Positions 29,279 through 37,131 of a DNA stretch of 64,000 bases are shown here, piece after piece; within the stretch, counting starts at the first letter, position 1; every line of letters starts with the position of its first letter. Made by a program: the position numbers and the translations under genes. Origin of the DNA: Bacteriovoracales bacterium (lineage in GTDB: Bacteria > Bdellovibrionota > Bacteriovoracia > Bacteriovoracales > Bacteriovoracaceae); assembly GCA_030149295.1 (NCBI GenBank), contig JASBRV010000028.1, positions 28,723 to 92,722 of the forward strand, in the 5' to 3' direction. The notes beneath the pieces are model-generated. The model did not search any database. It was not told the origin of the DNA and saw only the letters and a list, made by a program, of their open reading frames with translations.

Positions 29279-29322
29279 GAAATAATTAGGCCTTTCGATC
29301 GGGCCATTCTATAATTCAGACC

Positions 29323-30858
29323 ATGTATGATGTATCAAAGGAAAATGACAAAGAATTTCTAAGAGAAGCAGTGTTAATGCTTCAGGAAGAACTACTCGAA
29401 GCAAAGATTGAAGTTGTTTTACTGAAAAAGCTTAAAGAAAAAGATGAAGAAGTACTTCTTAAAATATCTGAAGAATTAAAAAATCTAAGAAAACGTGTCT
29501 TTGCTTCTCAACAAGAGCGAAAAGCGAATAAACCTAAGAATCACAAGAAAAGAAAAAAGGGAAACCTCCCTCATAATAAATCTAAGAATGAAAGTTTAGA
29601 TGATTTTGAAATTGATCTAGATGAAGAAGTTATTGATTATAAGATTGAAGGAACTTCATGCCCTGGATGTGGTGGGGATAGCTTCTTTGAAATGAATAAC
29701 TGCTTTGAGGAGTCCAATGAAATAGAAGTCATTGAACGCCAATATATAATTAAAAGACATAAGCGACAAAAATATTCTTGTAAGTGTTGCAATAAAATCA
29801 TCACCGCAAAAGGTGGAGTTAAGCTAACTCCTGGTGGTGAATATTCAATTCAGCTTGCGACCCAAGTTGCTTGTGATAAGTTTGAGGACCATCTTCCTCT
29901 TGAGCGTCAGCGTAAGCAAATGAAAAGAGCTGGAATAAATGTTAATGTCAAAACCCTCTACGGTCAGACTGAACATCTATACAATATTCTTTTTCCGTTA
30001 AATGAATTAATCAGGCAAGATGTACTTTCTGAAAAGTGGGTTCATATTGATGAGTCGCCAATAGACTTTTATAATCCAAGCAAGAGTAAAGGATATATTT
30101 GGTCAATGAGCAATCCTCGTGGGGCCTTTTATCAGTTTGAACCGACTAGGTCAGGAAACGTCGCCAAAGAGATGATTAAAGGCTACGAAACAGGTTGTGT
30201 CGTTAGCGATGGATATTCTGGATATAACTTTTTAGACTCTAACAAAGATTATGAAAATATTCGTCACGCCTTTTGTTGGGCCCATGTAAGAAGAAAGTTT
30301 TTTGAGGCAATGAATCACGATGATAGAGCTGAAGTTGTTATTGATCTGATTGATAAACTCTATGAAGTAGAACACATGGCAGATGAAATTCATCATTTAA
30401 AAGAAGTTCGACTAGATAACTCTGTAGTAGTCGTTAAAGAAATTGATCGTTGGGTTGACTCTATGGATGGAAAGTATCTAGATACATCCTCTCTTGGGAA
30501 AGCTATTCACTATTATCTAAATAGAAAAGAAGGCCTTCACTTATTTCTTTATGATGAGACGATACCAATTGATAATAATATGGCCGAAAGAAAACAGCGC
30601 TGTCCTGTCATGGGAAGGAAGAACTTTAATAGTTTTAAGTCTATTAATGGAGCAGACGTAGGAACTTTCTTTTATTCAGTGATTGAATCTTGTAAATCAA
30701 ACGGTCTTAATCCTAGATCGTATATAAATGATATGGCCCATAAATCTGCAAATGGAGAAGAATTAGAAAGCCCATATCAATACGGTTCTAGAATAAGTGA
30801 AGAACTAAGAGCTCAAGTAGCAAAAAAACTTGAAGCGTTATCAAAACCTTCAGGTTGA
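29323..30858 (+). CDS. tnpC: IS66 family transposase TnpC
   Basis: A 511-residue DDE transposase. An N-terminal coiled-coil and basic region (residues 1-90) is followed by a zinc-finger-like CPGCGG...CKCC segment. The catalytic core contains VHIDESPIDF, TGCVVSDGYSGY with HAFCWAHVRRKFFE, and a final IPIDNNMAERKQRCPVMGRKNF, which carries the Glu. All these are IS66 hallmarks. The frame is intact. Its end overlaps the opposite-strand ORF by 71 bp. Confidence 0.94.
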   Translation: MYDVSKENDKEFLREAVLMLQEELLEAKIEVVLLKKLKEKDEEVLLKISEELKNLRKRVFASQQERKANKPKNHKKRKKGNLPHNKSKNESLDDFEIDLDEEVIDYKIEGTSCPGCGGDSFFEMNNCFEESNEIEVIERQYIIKRHKRQKYSCKCCNKIITAKGGVKLTPGGEYSIQLATQVACDKFEDHLPLERQRKQMKRAGINVNVKTLYGQTEHLYNILFPLNELIRQDVLSEKWVHIDESPIDFYNPSKSKGYIWSMSNPRGAFYQFEPTRSGNVAKEMIKGYETGCVVSDGYSGYNFLDSNKDYENIRHAFCWAHVRRKFFEAMNHDDRAEVVIDLIDKLYEVEHMADEIHHLKEVRLDNSVVVVKEIDRWVDSMDGKYLDTSSLGKAIHYYLNRKEGLHLFLYDETIPIDNNMAERKQRCPVMGRKNFNSFKSINGADVGTFFYSVIESCKSNGLNPRSYINDMAHKSANGEELESPYQYGSRISEELRAQVAKKLEALSKPSG

Positions 30859-31180
30859 AATTAATTAAACTTAATTCATGAAACATTTTCTTATCGACAG
30901 CGACCTTCTTCGTTGAGCGCTCTGTAGCTTGCTTATCCGATTGAGAGACGACAACTTTATTAAAAGACTTTTTCTTCTCTATTCTCTTAGGCCATTGCCT
31001 AGCGGAAAATTCAGATATCGGAATATGCTTAATAAGTTCTTTTGCAGGAACTTTGTGATCAACTATGAGCTCTACTACAATGGCCTTTAAGGACTTTGGA
31101 TACTTGGTACCAGGGCCACTACCCGTAAGTGAAATAATTTTATTAGCTTCTTGAATAAGCTCAACGATTTGAATATTCAT
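30788..31180 (-). CDS. TnpA-like HTH protein within IS66, opposite strand
   Basis: A 130-residue basic protein containing an HTH-like segment (VPAKELIKHIPISEFSARQW). IS66 elements normally carry a small HTH protein, TnpA, upstream of tnpB on the same strand. Here the candidate is at the far end and convergent with tnpC. It may be a TnpA equivalent or a passenger ORF; the hydrophobic C-terminus overlapping tnpC is probably not conserved. It is inside the inverted repeats, so it moves with the element. Confidence 0.5.
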   Translation of the reverse strand: MNIQIVELIQEANKIISLTGSGPGTKYPKSLKAIVVELIVDHKVPAKELIKHIPISEFSARQWPKRIEKKKSFNKVVVSQSDKQATERSTKKVAVDKKMFHELSLINFNLKVLITLQVFLLLELLVLHLF

Positions 31181-31229
31181 GTATAACCTCCATGAATGCT
31201 AATCGTAGAAAGTCGATAGGAATTTATAC

Positions 31230-31249
31230 GTGGCAGATGCCTAACTTAC
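31230..31249 (-). repeat. IS66 right terminal inverted repeat
   Basis: The reverse complement of this 20-bp end matches the left end (28876-28895) at 17 of 20 positions, including GTAAGTT at the outer tip. Confidence 0.95.
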
Positions 31250-31257
31250 AAAAGGAA
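31250..31257. repeat. IS66 target-site duplication, right copy
   Basis: AAAAGGAA, identical to 28868-28875, directly follows the right end of the IS. It lies inside the coding sequence of the split HTH gene. Confidence 0.95.
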
Positions 31258-31418
31258 TCCAACGAAGCTCTTCTAATAAACCACGATTTTCCGACCTTAA
31301 CTGCCTCAATCTCCTTGGCATTGATGTAGTTAATAATAGACCTTGGGGTAACTCCAAGCCGCTCTGAAGCCTCCTGAACGGTCAAATCACCATTTTTATT
31401 TTTCATAACAAACAACAC
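31250..31418 (-). pseudogene. 5' part of the HTH/helical DGR accessory gene cut by IS66
   Basis: This half encodes a MerR/excisionase-type HTH domain: LTVQEASERLGVTPRSIINY, then INAKEIEAVKVGKSWFIRRASLDSF. Joined to 28398-28867, with one target copy dropped, it gives 639 bp, exactly 213 codons including the stop, or 212 residues. In its current state it ends seven residues into the IS, at a stop near 31224, giving a 64-residue HTH peptide that may still bind DNA. Its start lies 65 bp from a 15-bp motif shared with the 38.98-kb regulatory region. Confidence 0.88.
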
Positions 31419-31482
31419 TCTTTTTAAGTTAATTCTTCTTGTAAATTTTTATTATTTTAGAGGGAGAAACATAATTTAACAA

Positions 31483-31497
31483 TAATCAAACTATTTA
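31483..31497. promoter_or_regulatory. Shared operator candidate upstream of the DGR operon
   Basis: TAATCAAACTATTTA occurs here, 65 bp upstream of the start of the HTH/avd/RT operon. It recurs exactly, in reverse complement, at 38983-38997 in the divergent region before the genes at 38906 and 39178. A third near-copy of the core (ATCAAACTAT) lies at 39029-39038. Chance recurrence of a 15-mer within 8 kb is unlikely, so a common regulator is plausible. Confidence 0.5.
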
Positions 31498-31583
31498 GAG
31501 CAGAAAGTTTGAATAAATTTAACAAAAATTAATTCTCTGACGTGAAAAAAGAGGTGCCTCGCAACCTGTCACAAAAGTACCTT

Positions 31584-31639
31584 TTCCGGAAATTCCGGAA
31601 ATTCCGGAAAGCGTTTCCGCATTTTCCGAAAATTTTCCG
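31584..31639. repeat. Tandem TTCCGGAA palindromes
   Basis: Three perfect TTCCGGAA palindromes at 31584, 31593 and 31602 have a strict 9-bp period. They are followed by TTTCCG at 31614, 31623 and 31634. The same motif is dense in the linker-coding DNA of the split HTH gene (28745-28830). The array lies in the 400-bp non-coding region between the variable lipoprotein gene and the HTH gene. Candidate roles are operator sites for the HTH protein or a genome-wide short repeat. Confidence 0.6.
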
Positions 31640-31644
31640 AATCA

Positions 31645-31677
31645 TCAAAAAAATTTTCTTTCGCTCCTTCGGAGCGA
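31645..31677 (-). terminator. Probable terminator of the variable lipoprotein gene
   Basis: On the minus strand a 7-bp stem, TCGCTCC-gaa-GGAGCGA (31661-31677), is followed after a few bases by a run of seven T. It lies about 145 bp past the stop of the variable gene and could end that transcript before the DGR operon promoter. The T-run is not immediately adjacent, so its strength is uncertain. A smaller hairpin (GGCGC-ggctt-GCGCC) lies nearer the stop at 31752-31766. Confidence 0.55.
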
Positions 31678-31819
31678 GTATGATCCTCTCTTGCGATGGC
31701 CTCACATTATTTGCTTAATTTTATTTTTAATTTCCAAGGGTCAAGAGCCAAGGCGCGGCTTGCGCCGCTTTTCCAATTGCCTGCCGACTTAATACAGTGC
31801 TAGCTAAGATATTCTGACG

Positions 31820-34800
31820 CTATGGGCGGTAGACGCAGCGAAAGCCAATGTACGCGAGCGTGCCCGACGACGAATTGCCCAAAACGAGTGCGAACGCACC
31901 GGCGTTCGTACCATGGTTCCAATAACCGCCGCGAAGCGCAGCGCCCCCAGAACCTCCATACCAACGCCCTGCTTGCTGCGTAGAGGTATATCCGCCACTG
32001 GTTTGAAGATCATTTGATGTCACAGAGCCGGATAGTGATGTGAGTTCTTGCCATGAAGCTGTTCCATTGGTTGGACCACTCGTGAAGCCTGCTGTGGTGC
32101 TCCAGTCCACCCATTCCCATACGTTTCCGGCAAAATCCCAAATTTCGGAACCGTTAGAGAGCTGGTGAGTTCGTCTGAGTTTGTGGGTTCCTGTGGAAGC
32201 ACAAGTATTGGCGGCGGTGTTATAGAGACAACTTGCGCCTGTCGATGGTGCCACTGCCGAGTTGGTAAAGCCGTCATCTGCTGTCGCTGCTGACCAACCA
32301 CGCGCGAGATCGCCTGATCCAACCGAGCCGCCAGACCAGTTAGTGGAAACGCCTTCGAGGTCTCTGGCGATGGTCATCCACTCAGGATTGGAAATAAGTG
32401 TAAATGTGCCGGCTTCAAAGCCAGCTTCAGTCATCGCCTCGCAGGTCGATTGCGCAGTCGTGGCATTGATACTTACCCAAGGGCTGCCGGAGGCCTGAGA
32501 GACGGCGTTGCCGCCACTGTTCTTAGCTTCGTATGCCATAACACAGAAGTCCGATGTTCCGAAAGTGGCGTTTCCAGTGACAGCAACGAAGCCGGTGGGG
32601 CAACTGAGAGGCCCTGTTCCGAGTGTTCCCGTTGAGTAAGTGATAAACCAAGCTGATCCATTAGAGATAAGCTGTGCTGTTGCATATTGGCTCTGCAGTT
32701 CTTTCCCATAGATTTCGCCATCAATTGCTTCGGGAGCAACAACGGCCACCGTCTCAGATGCATCAATATTTTTAATAGTAATGGCAAACCCACTTCCTGC
32801 GGTAGCAGCAGCAGGAAGCGTTAGTGTACTCGCCCCTGAAACCAGAAAAACCTTATTATTATCTGCTGTGGTTACTGTGTAGTCTGCGGCTTTAGCTTCA
32901 AGTGTGTTTAAAATCTTGATTCCTGTGATTGCCCCATCAGCTACTTTGGCGGTAGAAATTCCACTGTCTTTAACTTGAAGATTACCACCACTGACTTCAA
33001 TGGTTGAGTTATCAACATTGCTGGTTCCAAGCTTATTATTAAAGGTATTCCAGTCAGTGTTTGTTAAATAACCACTGGTGGTGGTGTTTGCTTGTTTGAC
33101 TTCAATGGTGGTTCCCGTTCCAATGATGGCATTGGTTCCACTTGTGATAGTAAGGACTGATGAGGTTGCTTCGGTGAGATTTCCCTTCGTAAGGGTGGGT
33201 TCTTTTCCAGCAATATTTCCATCGAGCTTGTTGATGGCGGAAAGAACCGTATCTGCACTAGATACCACGCCTGCCACAGAAGCGAAGCCGGTTAGTGTTG
33301 TCCCTCTTACGTCGGTAGCGAGCGTTGAAAGAGAGAGATCGCCTCTTAGATACTGCGCGGTCGTTCCAGTGGTAATGGCACTTTGTTTGTTATTAAAGGT
33401 ATTCCAGTCAGTGTTTGAGAGGTAGCCATTGGTGGTGGTGTTTGCTTGGGTCATGCTGATGTTCGGTGTTGCTCCACCACTTGAACTTAGCGGCGGTGTC
33501 GCTGTTACGTTACTTACTGATCCCGCACCGGTTGTCACCCAAGAAAGCACTCCCGAGCCATTTGTAGAAAGAACTTGCCCACTTGTTCCATCGACTCCAG
33601 GCAAGGTCCAAATAAGGCTGGCTGCAAGAGCATCTGGAGACTTGAATCCTAGATAATTTGATCCATTAGCTGTTAATTCATAAAAACGAAACTCCCCGGT
33701 CTGGCCTGCAAGTGTGCCATAAGGGGAAGCGTTAATACCCCCTTGAGCACTTGAGGTTATCGAGTTTACTGAAAGATCAGTTGAGCCTGTGATTTGGTCT
33801 TGCTTAAGGGCGAGAGCATCTGAAACATCATCACTGCTTGGAGCAGTAGTCGTTTGTCCATTGGTGATGCTTCCAACTTCAATGAGGTCGGTTCGCGCTT
33901 GTGCGGCAGTATAGTATTTATTGGTTGCCCCTTCGGGAACGACATCGGTATTCAAAGTTTGCCAGCTTTTGTCTCCGCGCCAATATTGCGCGGTTGTTCC
34001 TGCGGTAATGGAATTTTCTTTTCCTGATATATTTGTCGCATTGGTTGTGACCTGAGAGCTTAAAGCTGAAACATCAACTCCATCTACAAGCCCTGTAGTG
34101 AAGGTGATGTTGTTTGCTCCCATGACAATGTTGCCGGTCATCGTACCACCCGCTAGCGGGAGCTTACTTGACAGGTCTGTTGAAAGATTTGCAATTTTAC
34201 TTTGCGCAATCGCCGCACTTCCTGAAATATCCGCATTGGCAATAGTTCCATCGGCGATTTCCGTAGTCGTGACAGAGCCGGCCCCTCCGCCATTTAAATC
34301 GTCGCTGATGACCCAAGCAGAGCCGTTCCACTTAAGAATCTTTCCTGAAGCAATGCCAGTGGTATCAACGTCGGCAATATCATTAATAGAGGAGGTCGTT
34401 TTATTGATTTGTGCCCAAGTGTAATCTCCTGACTGAGGAGTGACCGCGCCACTCCTTCCGTTAAAACTTTGCACATTTGTGGCATTATCAATTTTTTCCC
34501 ATTGAGCAAGAACATTGTTCCAAACCACCCAATCGCCAACTGCCCATGAGTTGGTTCCAGCTCCTCCGAGAAGATCATAAGTCCCAGAGTTGTTGACGAT
34601 ATAATATTCGCCAAGATTGCCTCCGCCTGAGAGATCAGGCGAGTTCGTGGTTGCATTCCAATTTCCGGCGTAAGTGAGACCACCAAGATCACTAGGAACC
34701 CAAGTCGTTCCATCATATTTTAAAACTTGTCCAATTCCTGCTCCCATACTGGCAAGTTTTGAAGCAGTGACAGCTCCATCTTGCAGCGTGAATGTCACTT

Positions 34801-35155
34801 GAAAGGTCGCTGCTCCATAGGCATCAGAAATAATTAAACTGAAAACAGCGCCCACTGCAAAAGAGATATTTTTTAGGCCGTTAGCAATAAGATTGGAGGC
34901 CGTTTTGGATTCAATGGCAAAAGTTTCATCAAATCCCGAAGGGCCTGTGATTCGCACAGTATTGACGCCATCAAGGGCACTACCATTGATAACCAATTGG
35001 TCGTTGACAATAGAGACTGCGGAAACTGTCGCCTTGGCCACACTCCCACTTTTAGTGGCATTTCGGTCAAGTCCGAAAGTCTCGACTTTGTCTGGTTGAA
35101 AAAAACAACCAGAGAGGATGAGTGATAAAGCAATGTAGACAAAGACAGTTCTCAA
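31820..35155 (-). CDS. DGR variable surface lipoprotein
   Basis: A 1111-residue protein with a lipoprotein signal (SLILSGC, Cys17). The long middle part is repeat-rich and resembles phage tail-fibre stalks: TAQYWRGDKSWQTL/TAQYLRGDLSLSTL and DWNTFNNK recur, and LPLAGGTMTGNIVMGANNIT is a tail-fibre motif. From about residue 860 comes a formylglycine-generating-enzyme/C-type-lectin-like domain (GNVWEWVDW, then GGSGGAALRGGYWNHGTNAG, ending GFRCVYRP), the usual DGR target fold. The variable repeat covers residues of about 1068-1108. It should display a diversified ligand-binding site at the cell surface. Confidence 0.93.
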   Translation of the reverse strand: MRTVFVYIALSLILSGCFFQPDKVETFGLDRNATKSGSVAKATVSAVSIVNDQLVINGSALDGVNTVRITGPSGFDETFAIESKTASNLIANGLKNISFAVGAVFSLIISDAYGAATFQVTFTLQDGAVTASKLASMGAGIGQVLKYDGTTWVPSDLGGLTYAGNWNATTNSPDLSGGGNLGEYYIVNNSGTYDLLGGAGTNSWAVGDWVVWNNVLAQWEKIDNATNVQSFNGRSGAVTPQSGDYTWAQINKTTSSINDIADVDTTGIASGKILKWNGSAWVISDDLNGGGAGSVTTTEIADGTIANADISGSAAIAQSKIANLSTDLSSKLPLAGGTMTGNIVMGANNITFTTGLVDGVDVSALSSQVTTNATNISGKENSITAGTTAQYWRGDKSWQTLNTDVVPEGATNKYYTAAQARTDLIEVGSITNGQTTTAPSSDDVSDALALKQDQITGSTDLSVNSITSSAQGGINASPYGTLAGQTGEFRFYELTANGSNYLGFKSPDALAASLIWTLPGVDGTSGQVLSTNGSGVLSWVTTGAGSVSNVTATPPLSSSGGATPNISMTQANTTTNGYLSNTDWNTFNNKQSAITTGTTAQYLRGDLSLSTLATDVRGTTLTGFASVAGVVSSADTVLSAINKLDGNIAGKEPTLTKGNLTEATSSVLTITSGTNAIIGTGTTIEVKQANTTTSGYLTNTDWNTFNNKLGTSNVDNSTIEVSGGNLQVKDSGISTAKVADGAITGIKILNTLEAKAADYTVTTADNNKVFLVSGASTLTLPAAATAGSGFAITIKNIDASETVAVVAPEAIDGEIYGKELQSQYATAQLISNGSAWFITYSTGTLGTGPLSCPTGFVAVTGNATFGTSDFCVMAYEAKNSGGNAVSQASGSPWVSINATTAQSTCEAMTEAGFEAGTFTLISNPEWMTIARDLEGVSTNWSGGSVGSGDLARGWSAATADDGFTNSAVAPSTGASCLYNTAANTCASTGTHKLRRTHQLSNGSEIWDFAGNVWEWVDWSTTAGFTSGPTNGTASWQELTSLSGSVTSNDLQTSGGYTSTQQAGRWYGGSGGAALRGGYWNHGTNAGAFALVLGNSSSGTLAYIGFRCVYRP
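31834..31952 (-). repeat. DGR variable repeat (VR)
   Basis: This 119-bp segment at the 3' end of the lipoprotein gene aligns gap-free to the template repeat at 26962-27080 with 18 mismatches, 14 at template adenines. Template Asn codons have become Tyr, His, Val, Gly and Leu, and Thr codons Ala; for example GGNWNNGT in TR is GGYWNHGT in VR. The 3' end, encoding GFRC, is unchanged and would be the initiation (IMH-like) end. Four mismatches are not adenine-based and reflect drift or an older template. Confidence 0.95.
33036..33094. repeat. Intragenic direct repeat, copy 1
   Basis: A 59-bp segment recurs at 33390-33448 with few changes. Both encode an NTTTxGYLxNTDWNTFNNK stalk module of the variable lipoprotein. 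Such DNA-level repeats can change stalk length by recombination. Confidence 0.75.
33390..33448. repeat. Intragenic direct repeat, copy 2
   Basis: Second copy of the stalk-module repeat found at 33036-33094, in the same orientation and frame of the variable lipoprotein gene. Confidence 0.75.
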
Positions 35156-35303
35156 AAATACACCTTTTCATTTAAAGCATTGGTTTCTCAAAACCTTTTC
35201 GTAAGATTTTAAAATATGTTTAGCCTAATAAGTTTTATTTCCGTACTTTTAATGACTTAAAAATAAGCCTTTTAGACCACGCTTCTTAATAATGTGAACG
35301 AGA

Positions 35304-35323
35304 GTTGGCACTTGTGTGCCAAC
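35304..35323. repeat. Perfect hairpin upstream of the variable gene
   Basis: GTTGGCAC-TTGT-GTGCCAAC is a perfect 8-bp inverted repeat in the 219-bp gap between the LysM lipoprotein gene and the variable lipoprotein gene. No T-tract follows on either strand. It could be an operator for the variable gene or a weak terminator of the LysM gene. Confidence 0.5.
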
Positions 35324-35374
35324 GAAAGAGTGAAATAACGAAAATTCAACAACTTGCAACAATGATTCGATAGT

Positions 35375-36031
35375 TTAGTAGAGCTGAAGTGCCATTTTAT
35401 TAAGGGATGGGTAATACAAGGTGAATCCAGCAAATATAAGGTCGGGGTCGCGAATCTGCTCGGGATTGTTCTTGTAGATAACTGGCCATTCACGCCAGTT
35501 GCCATAAACTTTCTTGCTGATAAGGCTTAATGAATCGCCACTTTTAATGAGGTAAGGGTTTCCAATCGGTGGTGTATAAGGCTTTAGCGGTTTTCGATAC
35601 TTTAATACAGGTCGGTTGGAGAGATCATAGCTATCGCCAAGTACATCTTTGTTAAGGGCATGGAGTTCCCTCCACTTTCGATAGTCCCCGTAAATATTAA
35701 AAGCAATAAGCATGAGGGTTTCATTTTTTTTGACCTGATACTCCAGAAGTTCAGTGGAATCAATTGCATGATTTTTTTGAGAGGCGGCAATCTCAACGAC
35801 TACATCATCTTCTAAGGTATTCATCAGATCGGCATCGTCGATTTTTTGTCGGTCAGAAACAGTAAGAACGCTCTCGCTCCGATCCTCAATGATGAAATCT
35901 GAATCTTCTAAAAATGTTTTTTCTCTTCCCTCAATGCCACTTAGCTTATTCATTGTTCCATCAGTGCTAATACAAGACTGAAACAGAATAATTAAATGAA
36001 AAAGGAAAAGAAGTGATAAATTTTTCCCCAT
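35375..36031 (-). CDS. LysM-domain lipoprotein
   Basis: A 218-residue protein with a lipoprotein signal (LIILFQSC, lipid Cys near residue 20), an acidic linker, then two LysM-like segments. The first is YQVKKNETLMLIAFNIYGDY with RKWRELHALN; the second is YLIKSGDSLSLISKKVYGNW with REWPVIYKNNPEQI. LysM binds peptidoglycan, so this is probably an envelope anchor. It lies upstream of the variable lipoprotein gene on the same strand and is divergent, 35 bp apart, from another LysM-like protein with a barrel-like C-terminus. It could help hold or export the variable protein; that is inference. Confidence 0.82.
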   Translation of the reverse strand: MGKNLSLLFLFHLIILFQSCISTDGTMNKLSGIEGREKTFLEDSDFIIEDRSESVLTVSDRQKIDDADLMNTLEDDVVVEIAASQKNHAIDSTELLEYQVKKNETLMLIAFNIYGDYRKWRELHALNKDVLGDSYDLSNRPVLKYRKPLKPYTPPIGNPYLIKSGDSLSLISKKVYGNWREWPVIYKNNPEQIRDPDLIFAGFTLYYPSLNKMALQLY

Positions 36032-36066
36032 CCTAATATCCTTCTCTTTTAGTGTAAAATAAATCT

Positions 36067-37131
36067 GTGGAACTGTATAAGAGGTATATTTTACCTATTC
36101 TTTTAACTTTGTTGTGTACGACCTCCTTGGAGGCCGCGGAGCCTCTTATTAAAACCAGCTACGTCTATGCCCGTGGTGGCGAATCTCTAAGAGAGCTACT
36201 TGAATACCAAGTCGGTATTCCCAAAAATGTCTTGGATCAAAACGGATATTTTGAAAAAATCAAGAGCTGGAATCCATCACTTGAAGATCCCGCCTCTCTC
36301 GCTTCTGGCGAGCGCATCTATGTGGAAATTCCTTACCGAGTTGTCCTCACGCCGCGTTTGAATTCACCAAGCGAAAGTCTAGCGGCAAGTGGAGCTAGCA
36401 AGGCCCAAAGGAAAACTGCTTCAACTGGAAAGGAGACAAGTCAGGTAGTGGCGGCAATCTCAGAAAGTGACGATAAAGAAAGACAAGGCAGATGGAACTT
36501 TTCGCTATTCTATGCTCTCTCGCGAGGTTCGTTTCAAGAGAGTATTTTAAATTCCAACATCACCACCAAATCCAGTCAAGATTCACCTTTTACATTAGGA
36601 TTATCCACATTCAAAAAACTTCACTATGACTGGAACTATTCCGGAAGTCTTTATGTTTCCAAACTTGATAGTGGTCTTTCCGATCAAAATGAAAGCGTTT
36701 CCCTCCCTTGGGAGTACGGCCTAAATTCTTACATTGGTTATCAAAGAGAGAGTTGGCCGGTAGAAGTTTATACTGGGATCGATCATGAGCGCTTTTCATC
36801 TTACAATACAGAGGAACTACCTTCTGGCGAACCACTCTCAACAAGAGAGCATACCCTTACATTTTTGACGTTGGGAGTTTCCAAAAAGTTTGAATGGTTT
36901 GGGAAACAATTTTTAGCCAAAGCAAGTTACAGTAGCTCTGTCATGAGTTCTCAAAGCAGAGAAAGCAAGGTCAATCCCCAAGAATTTGAGGGAACCAAAT
37001 TTATACTCTATCTCAACATGAAGGCCAGCAAGGATTGGTTCTATCACGGCTTTTACAAGCAGCATGACCTTGAAGGGGCAACGTCCCTTCATATCGCCAG
37101 ACTCGGGCTTGGATTTGGATATTCGTTCTAA
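36067..37131 (+). CDS. Exported protein, LysM-like segment plus putative outer-membrane barrel
   Basis: A 354-residue protein from GTG 36067 with a Sec signal (ILPILLTLLCTTSLEAA). Residues 30-95 (YARGGESLRELLEYQVGI...SLASGERIYVEIPY) resemble a LysM-like module. From about residue 140 the sequence alternates in the pattern of amphipathic beta strands with many aromatics and ends in LGLGFGYSF, a terminal Phe typical of outer-membrane barrels. No strong ribosome site is seen. It shares a very short divergent promoter region with the LysM lipoprotein gene, and its 3' end overlaps the opposing regulator gene by 4 bp. Confidence 0.7.
   Translation: MELYKRYILPILLTLLCTTSLEAAEPLIKTSYVYARGGESLRELLEYQVGIPKNVLDQNGYFEKIKSWNPSLEDPASLASGERIYVEIPYRVVLTPRLNSPSESLAASGASKAQRKTASTGKETSQVVAAISESDDKERQGRWNFSLFYALSRGSFQESILNSNITTKSSQDSPFTLGLSTFKKLHYDWNYSGSLYVSKLDSGLSDQNESVSLPWEYGLNSYIGYQRESWPVEVYTGIDHERFSSYNTEELPSGEPLSTREHTLTFLTLGVSKKFEWFGKQFLAKASYSSSVMSSQSRESKVNPQEFEGTKFILYLNMKASKDWFYHGFYKQHDLEGATSLHIARLGLGFGYSF

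Larger units (their letters stand above)
28876..31249 (+). mobile_element. Complete IS66-family insertion sequence, 2374 bp
   Basis: The ends are 20-bp inverted repeats matching at 17 positions: left 28876-28895 (starts GTAAGTTGGGCGTCTGG), right 31230-31249 (reverse complement starts GTAAGTTAGGCATCTGC). Perfect 8-bp direct repeats (AAAAGGAA) flank it. Inside are TnpB and TnpC on the plus strand and a 130-residue ORF on the minus strand. GTAAG ends and 8-bp duplications are typical of IS66. The intact repeats and ORFs suggest a recent insertion. It splits a gene of the DGR operon and separates the variable gene from avd and RT. Confidence 0.95.

Noticed and set aside
31561..31645. TTCCGGAA array as a CRISPR or microsatellite
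   Set aside because: Repeat unit is 8-9 bp with palindromic symmetry and no spacers; better explained as binding sites or a short genomic motif.
31780..31815. Sigma-70-like promoter look-alike (TACAGTGCTAGCTAAG) downstream of the variable gene
   Set aside because: The -35/-10 pattern is incomplete and it would fire into the 3' end of the gene.
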